Origin: Planctomycetota bacterium
GTDB taxonomy: Bacteria > Planctomycetota > UBA1135 > JADKAF01
DNA: 64,000 bases
NCBI GenBank assembly: GCA_016719295.1
Contig: JADKAF010000001.1
Location: forward strand, 3,162,001 to 3,226,000
Direction of reading: 5' to 3'
Shown here in pieces: positions 60,011-64,000 of this stretch (positions within the stretch are counted from its first letter, which is position 1; each line of letters opens with the position of its first letter). A model generated the notes under the pieces. That model worked only from the letters and a program-made list of their open reading frames with translations. It ran no database searches and was not told the origin of the DNA. Made by a program: the position numbers and the translations under genes.

Positions 60011-63000
60011 TCAGCTCCGCGAGATCGTGGTGTCGAGGTTCAGACAGGCGCTCGCGATCATCGTCCACGCCGCGAGCTCGACGTCGCCGAGCTCGCCATC
60101 GCGGGGCGCCATGCCGACCGCGAGCAAACGCCGCGCATCGTGCGGCGCTCCGTCGTAGCGCTGCCGGAAGTGCGCGAGCGCCTCTGCCAAGCGCTCCATC
60201 GTCCGCGCATCCGGCCTCTGGCCCGTCGTGCGGCGGTAGAGCGTGGTCAAGCGCGCGTGGTCCTCGCGCGCCTCGCGCAAGGTGCGCTCGGCGAGCTCGC
60301 GCGCGGCCTCCACGTGCTGCTCGTCGTTCCACAGCACCAGCGCCTGCAAGGGCGTGTTCGTGATGCTGCGCCGCGTCGTGCAGAACTCGCGCGTCGGCGC
60401 ATCGAAGGCCATCAAGGCCGGCGGCGGGCACGCGCGCTTCCAGTAGGTGTAGAGCGAGCGACGCCACAGCGCCTCGCCTTCGTCGCGCTGGAAGATGCGC
60501 GTGTTCGATTGCAGCATCGCGACCTCCTGCCAGAGGCCGTCGGGCTGATACGGCTTCACCGAAGGTCCGCCGAGGCGCTCGACCAGCAGGCCGGATAAGT
60601 ACAGCGCTTGATCGCGGATCGACTCCGCGGAGAGGCGGCGGCGATGCGAGCGCCCGAGCAGCAGGTTCTCGCTGTCGATCGCGTCGAGCTCGGGACGGCG
60701 CACCGAGCTCTGTAGGTAGGTCGAGCTCGTGACCATGAGCTCGATCACGTGGGAGAGGCGCCAGCCGCTGCGTATGAGCTCCATGGCCAGCCAGTCGAGG
60801 AGCTCGGGATGCGAGGGCCACTCGCCTTGGATCCCGAAGTCCTCGCTCGTGCGCACGAGCCCTTGCCCGAAGATCCACTCCCAGAGGCGGTTCACGGTGA
60901 CGCGCGCGACGAGCGGGTTCTCGCGCGCGACGAGCCACTGCGCGAGGCCGAGGCGATTGACGGGCGCGCCCTCGGGCAAGCGCCCGAGAGCTGCCGGGAC
61001 GGCGCGCGGCGCAGGCCGCGAGCGATCGGGATGATCGTAGGCGCCGCGCGTCAGCACGTAGGCCGGACGCGGCTCGCTCCGCTCCTTCATCACCATCGTG
61101 CGGGCGAAGCGATCCTCGAGCGCCTTCAAGTCGCGCTCCGCCGCCGCGAGCTGCTCGCGCGTCTGCGTATGCCGCTTCGAATACGCGGCCTTCCACGCCT
61201 CGGCGACGCGCGCGCCATAACGCGCGTCGCGCGCCTCGGCGGGCAGCAAGGCGAGCGCCAGATCGCCGGCCAGCTCGCCCGCGTTCGGCTGCGGGCGCAG
61301 GTAGACCGCGCCCGCTCCGCCCGTGTTGGCGATCTTCATCACGAGCCAATGCACGCCCGGCTTCAGCGCGATGGTCGCGCGATCTTGATCAGGAGCGACC
61401 CCGCGATCGACGCGGCGCTGCGCGACCTCCTCGCCATCGAGATAGAGGCGGAAGCCGTCGTCGCTGCCGAGCGAGAGCTCGACCTGGCGCGCGGAAGGAA
61501 CATAGAAGCGCGTCGCGACGTAGGTCGCGAGCTTCCCTTCCTCCAAGCGGAAGCTCTGCCCGTCGCGCAGCCCCGGCTCGGCGCGCCAGGCGAGCTTCCC
61601 TTCGGCGCCGAAGCGCGCGGCGAGGTCGACGCGCTCGCCTTGCTCGGGGCCGAACGCGCGATCGAAGGCCTCGTCGCTCGTGTCCGCTTGGAACGGACCG
61701 ACCCGGTGCCAGCCGCTGCGGCCGATCGGCAAGAGCTCCGCGCCGCGATCGGAGAGCGCGGCGAGGCTGACGCGCACGCGGCCGAGCACGTGCTGCGAAT
61801 ACTGGGTGCGGTAGCCCAGGCGCAGCGTGAGAACGCTGCCGCCATCGAAGCCGAAGGGCTTCTCCGCGAGCAAGAGCAGCAGGCGATCGCCGTCCTTGCG
61901 ATGCGCATCCACGGCCCAACCGAGCCCGTCGCCGGACGCGAGCACGTTCGTCGCGCGGTAGTCGCCGTCACCTTGCTCGTGATCGGCCCAGGCCCAGCTC
62001 AGCTTCACGCGCTCCTTGCGCTGCGGATCGCTCGCCGGCGCCACCTCGAGCTCGACCGACTCCAGCACCGCGTTGCCGTTCGGCGCGCGGCCGACCTTGC
62101 CGCCGGGCAAGCGCGGATCGGCGAGCGCCTCGAGCGCGAGCAAGCGGAGCCCACGGCGCACGGTGCGGAGCTCGAGATGGTGCTCGTCCTGCGCGGGGTT
62201 CTCCCCGCTCGCGAAGACGGAGCCGTCGGGCTCGATCGCGAGGGCGGCGCCCTCGAGCGAGCGCGCGCCGATCAGCTCGAGGGGCGCCCACGCGAGGCCG
62301 GCCTTCAGCGGCAGGCTCTGCAGGAACTCGGCGCGCGCGGCGAGATCTTCCGGCGTCTCGCGCGCGAGCTCCTCGCGCAAAGCCTGCGCCAGCGATCGCA
62401 GCCCGTCGGCGGCGCGCTGCTGCTCCGGCGTCGGCACGGTGAGGAAGGGCTCGTGCGCGCGGTTCGGATCCGGCGATTGCGAATAGAGCCCCGGCTCTTC
62501 GTTCGAGTTGAAGAACGCGTAGAGAGAGTAGAAGTCGCCCTGCGTCAGCGGATCGTACTTGTGATCGTGGCAGCGCGCGCAGCCCATCGTCAGCCCGAGG
62601 AACACCGACGAGACCGTGGTCGCGCGATCCGCCGCATACTCGACGAGATATTCCTCGTCGATCGCGCCGCCCTCATCGGTCGTCACGTGCGCGCGGAGGA
62701 AGCCCGTCGCGATCTTCTGATCGACCGTGGGCTCCGGCAGCAGGTCCCCGCGATCTGCTCGGTGAGGAAGCGATCGAAGGGCACATCGTCGCCGAACGCG
62801 CGCAGCACCCAGTCGCGATAGGGCCAGATCTGGCGGCCCGCATCCATGTGGATGCCGCAGGTGTCGGCGTAGCGCGCGAGGTCGAGCCACGCGCCGCCCA
62901 TGCGCTCCGCGTAGCGCGTGCGGTAGGGCTCCTCTTCGCGCAAGCGCCGGCTCCACCCGCGCAGCGCCTGCGGGTCGGGATCGGCGAGGAACGCGTCGAG

Positions 63001-63603
63001 CTCCTGCGGCGTCGGCGGCAGCCCGGTGAGATCGAGGAAGAGTCGCCGCAGGGCGACTTCTTTCTCGGCCGGCGGGCTGGGCTCGAGGCCGCGGCGCTCG
63101 AGCTCGGCGAGCACGAAGCGGTCGATGCCGTTCGCGCACCAGGCCTCGTTCTTCACGGCCGGAGCTGCGACTTCCTTCGGCGGCACGAAGGACCAGTGCT
63201 CCTCGTAAGCGGCGCCCTCCGCGATCCAGCGCGAGAGCAGGTCGATCTCGACCTTCGAGAGCGCGCGCTTGTGCGACTCCGGCGGCGGCATCCGCTCCTC
63301 GGGATCGTCGCTCGCCACGCGGGCGAGCAGCACGCTCCGCTCCGGCGCGCCCGGCACGATCGCGGCCCCGCCGTCGCGCGGCGCGAGCGCTCCCTCGCGC
63401 GTGTCGAGGCGCAGCTCCGCGCTGCGCTGCGTCGCGTCGGGGCCGTGGCAGCGGAAGCAGCGGTCCGAGAGGATCGGCCGCACGTCGCGGCCGTAGCGCA
63501 CGGCATCGACCGGCGGCGCAGCAGCAGGAGCTTGCGCCGCGAGACCGCCGGGCGACAGCGCCGCGGCGAGGCCGACTCCGGCCAGGAGGACGAGGTTTCG
63601 CAC
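60011..63603 (-). CDS. PSCyt1-DUF1549-DUF1553 cytochrome-type protein with an apparent frameshift
   Basis: About 1197 aa if the frame is repaired. The N-terminal part starts from a GTG at 63603 (VRNLVLLAGVGLAAALSPGG signal), then the PSCyt1 heme motif DRCFRCHGPDATQRS, then DUF1549 (LDLTGLPPTPQELDAFLADP, WLDLARYADTCGIHMDA) up to DRFLTEQIAG. The next residues (DLLPEPTVDQKIATGFLRAH, MGCARCHDHKYDPL) are in another frame. A run of four C at 62746-62749 (GGGG on the coding strand) is one base short of the in-frame GGGGG. A PA14-like domain (about 660-770) and DUF1553 (about 850-1150) complete it. Otherwise intact; a real frameshift or an assembly error. Confidence 0.82.
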
Positions 63604-63851
63604 GCTCTTCGTGGGGCTCGGACGGAGGGAGAACCGGACGACGCACGAGGCGCCGCCGGGAAGGGCGCGCGATCCTAGCGCGCTTCGAGAGCCGGTGCCT
63701 CCCCCCGCAAGGCCCAGGCGGAGCTCAGCGTCGCGCGCTCTCCGCGCCACACCATCGGAAGCGGCAGCGCGGCGGCGCGCGGAAGGACCTGTCCCTCGCG
63801 GGCCGCGCTTCGCGTCTGCCGACCGCAATACGTCGAACTCGGGTTCCCGCC

Positions 63852-64000
63852 ATGCCCTCCCTCCCGCTGCGCTTGCGCTCCGCGCTCCTGCTCTTTCCCT
63901 GCGCCACGCCTCTCGCCGCGCAGACCCAATCGCAGACGCTGCCCGCGGGCTTCGAGAGCACGCTCGGGAACAGCGGCAGCAACGAGCCGTTCCGCGTCGC
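63852..64000 (+). CDS. Secreted protein, 5' part only (cut by window edge)
   Basis: ATG at 63852 begins MPSLPLRLRSALLLFPCATP, a signal peptide ending LAAQ, then TQSQTLPAGFESTLGNSGSN before the window ends. An LPAGF...GNS start is seen in secreted proteins of this lineage (recalled, not checked). It is divergent from the frameshifted DUF1553 gene, with about 250 bases between them that show nothing else. Confidence 0.65.
   Translation, partial: MPSLPLRLRSALLLFPCATPLAAQTQSQTLPAGFESTLGNSGSNEPFRV

Overview
The window is a very GC-rich bacterial chromosome segment, most likely from a member of the Planctomycetota. The main evidence is two DUF1501 + DUF1549/DUF1553 gene pairs (the PSCyt/PSD1 proteins typical of planctomycetes), a DUF1080 protein, a DUF1579 protein, a BatA/VWA pair, several secreted FG-GAP, Cys-rich-repeat and carboxypeptidase-regulatory proteins, and an ECF sigma factor next to a Ser/Thr kinase-TPR protein. 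The phylum is inferred from gene content; no rRNA or tRNA gene was seen. Genes are tightly packed, with many 4-base ATGA overlaps.

Layout. 1-5146 (minus): an efflux operon, with a CC-rich exported protein, TolC-like lipoprotein, membrane-fusion protein, MacB-type ATPase and FtsX-type permease (cut by the left edge). 5416-7061 (minus): two overlapping kinase-fold proteins. 7212-11924 (plus): an ABC ATPase-permease fusion and two tandem FG-GAP exoproteins. 11938-12417 (minus): a small lipoprotein interrupted by an in-frame TGA. 12463-15125 (minus): xylA-xylB. 15217-17168 (minus): methyltransferase and fatty acid desaturase. 17173-17971 (minus): a nucleotidyltransferase pair. 18077-23676 (plus): a secreted zinc metalloprotease, then the ECF sigma factor and Ser/Thr kinase. 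23789-24499 (minus): a compositionally atypical M35-like peptidase. 24824-26151: a GT87-type membrane glycosyltransferase whose stop codon lies in a 171-bp MITE-like element. 26220-29572: two divergent secreted proteins. 29660-33054: a DUF1080 protein, class I aldolase and an isocitrate/isopropylmalate-type dehydrogenase. 33068-37620 (plus): BatA-like and multi-VWA membrane proteins. 37773-41182 (minus): the first DUF1501/DUF1553 pair. 41339-50163 (plus): large secreted proteins ending with an AA10 lytic polysaccharide monooxygenase. 50255-53252: ispH, an amber-interrupted gene, and an SDR/SnoaL/tautomerase operon. 53617-55479: small hypothetical ORFs and an IPT/TIG protein. 55521-60000: serine hydrolase, ECF sigma factor, DUF1579 protein and second DUF1501 protein. 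60011-63603 (minus): a DUF1549/DUF1553 cytochrome-type gene with an apparent 1-base frameshift. 63852-end (plus): the start of another secreted protein.

The gene set fits a saprophytic polymer degrader: an LPMO, proteases, DUF1080, xylose catabolism and a broad exported protein repertoire. The least ordinary DNA is in the intergenic regions: two families of REP-like palindromes (37.6-37.8 kb; 41.2 and 43.7-43.9 kb) that abut or supply stop codons, a perfect 82-bp palindrome, a fossil gene tail stranded between repeats, a MITE-like element, and short 15/16-base-period arrays at 5.3, 23.7 and 31.8 kb. Three secreted proteins appear to share a C-terminal module that could act in sorting or surface display.
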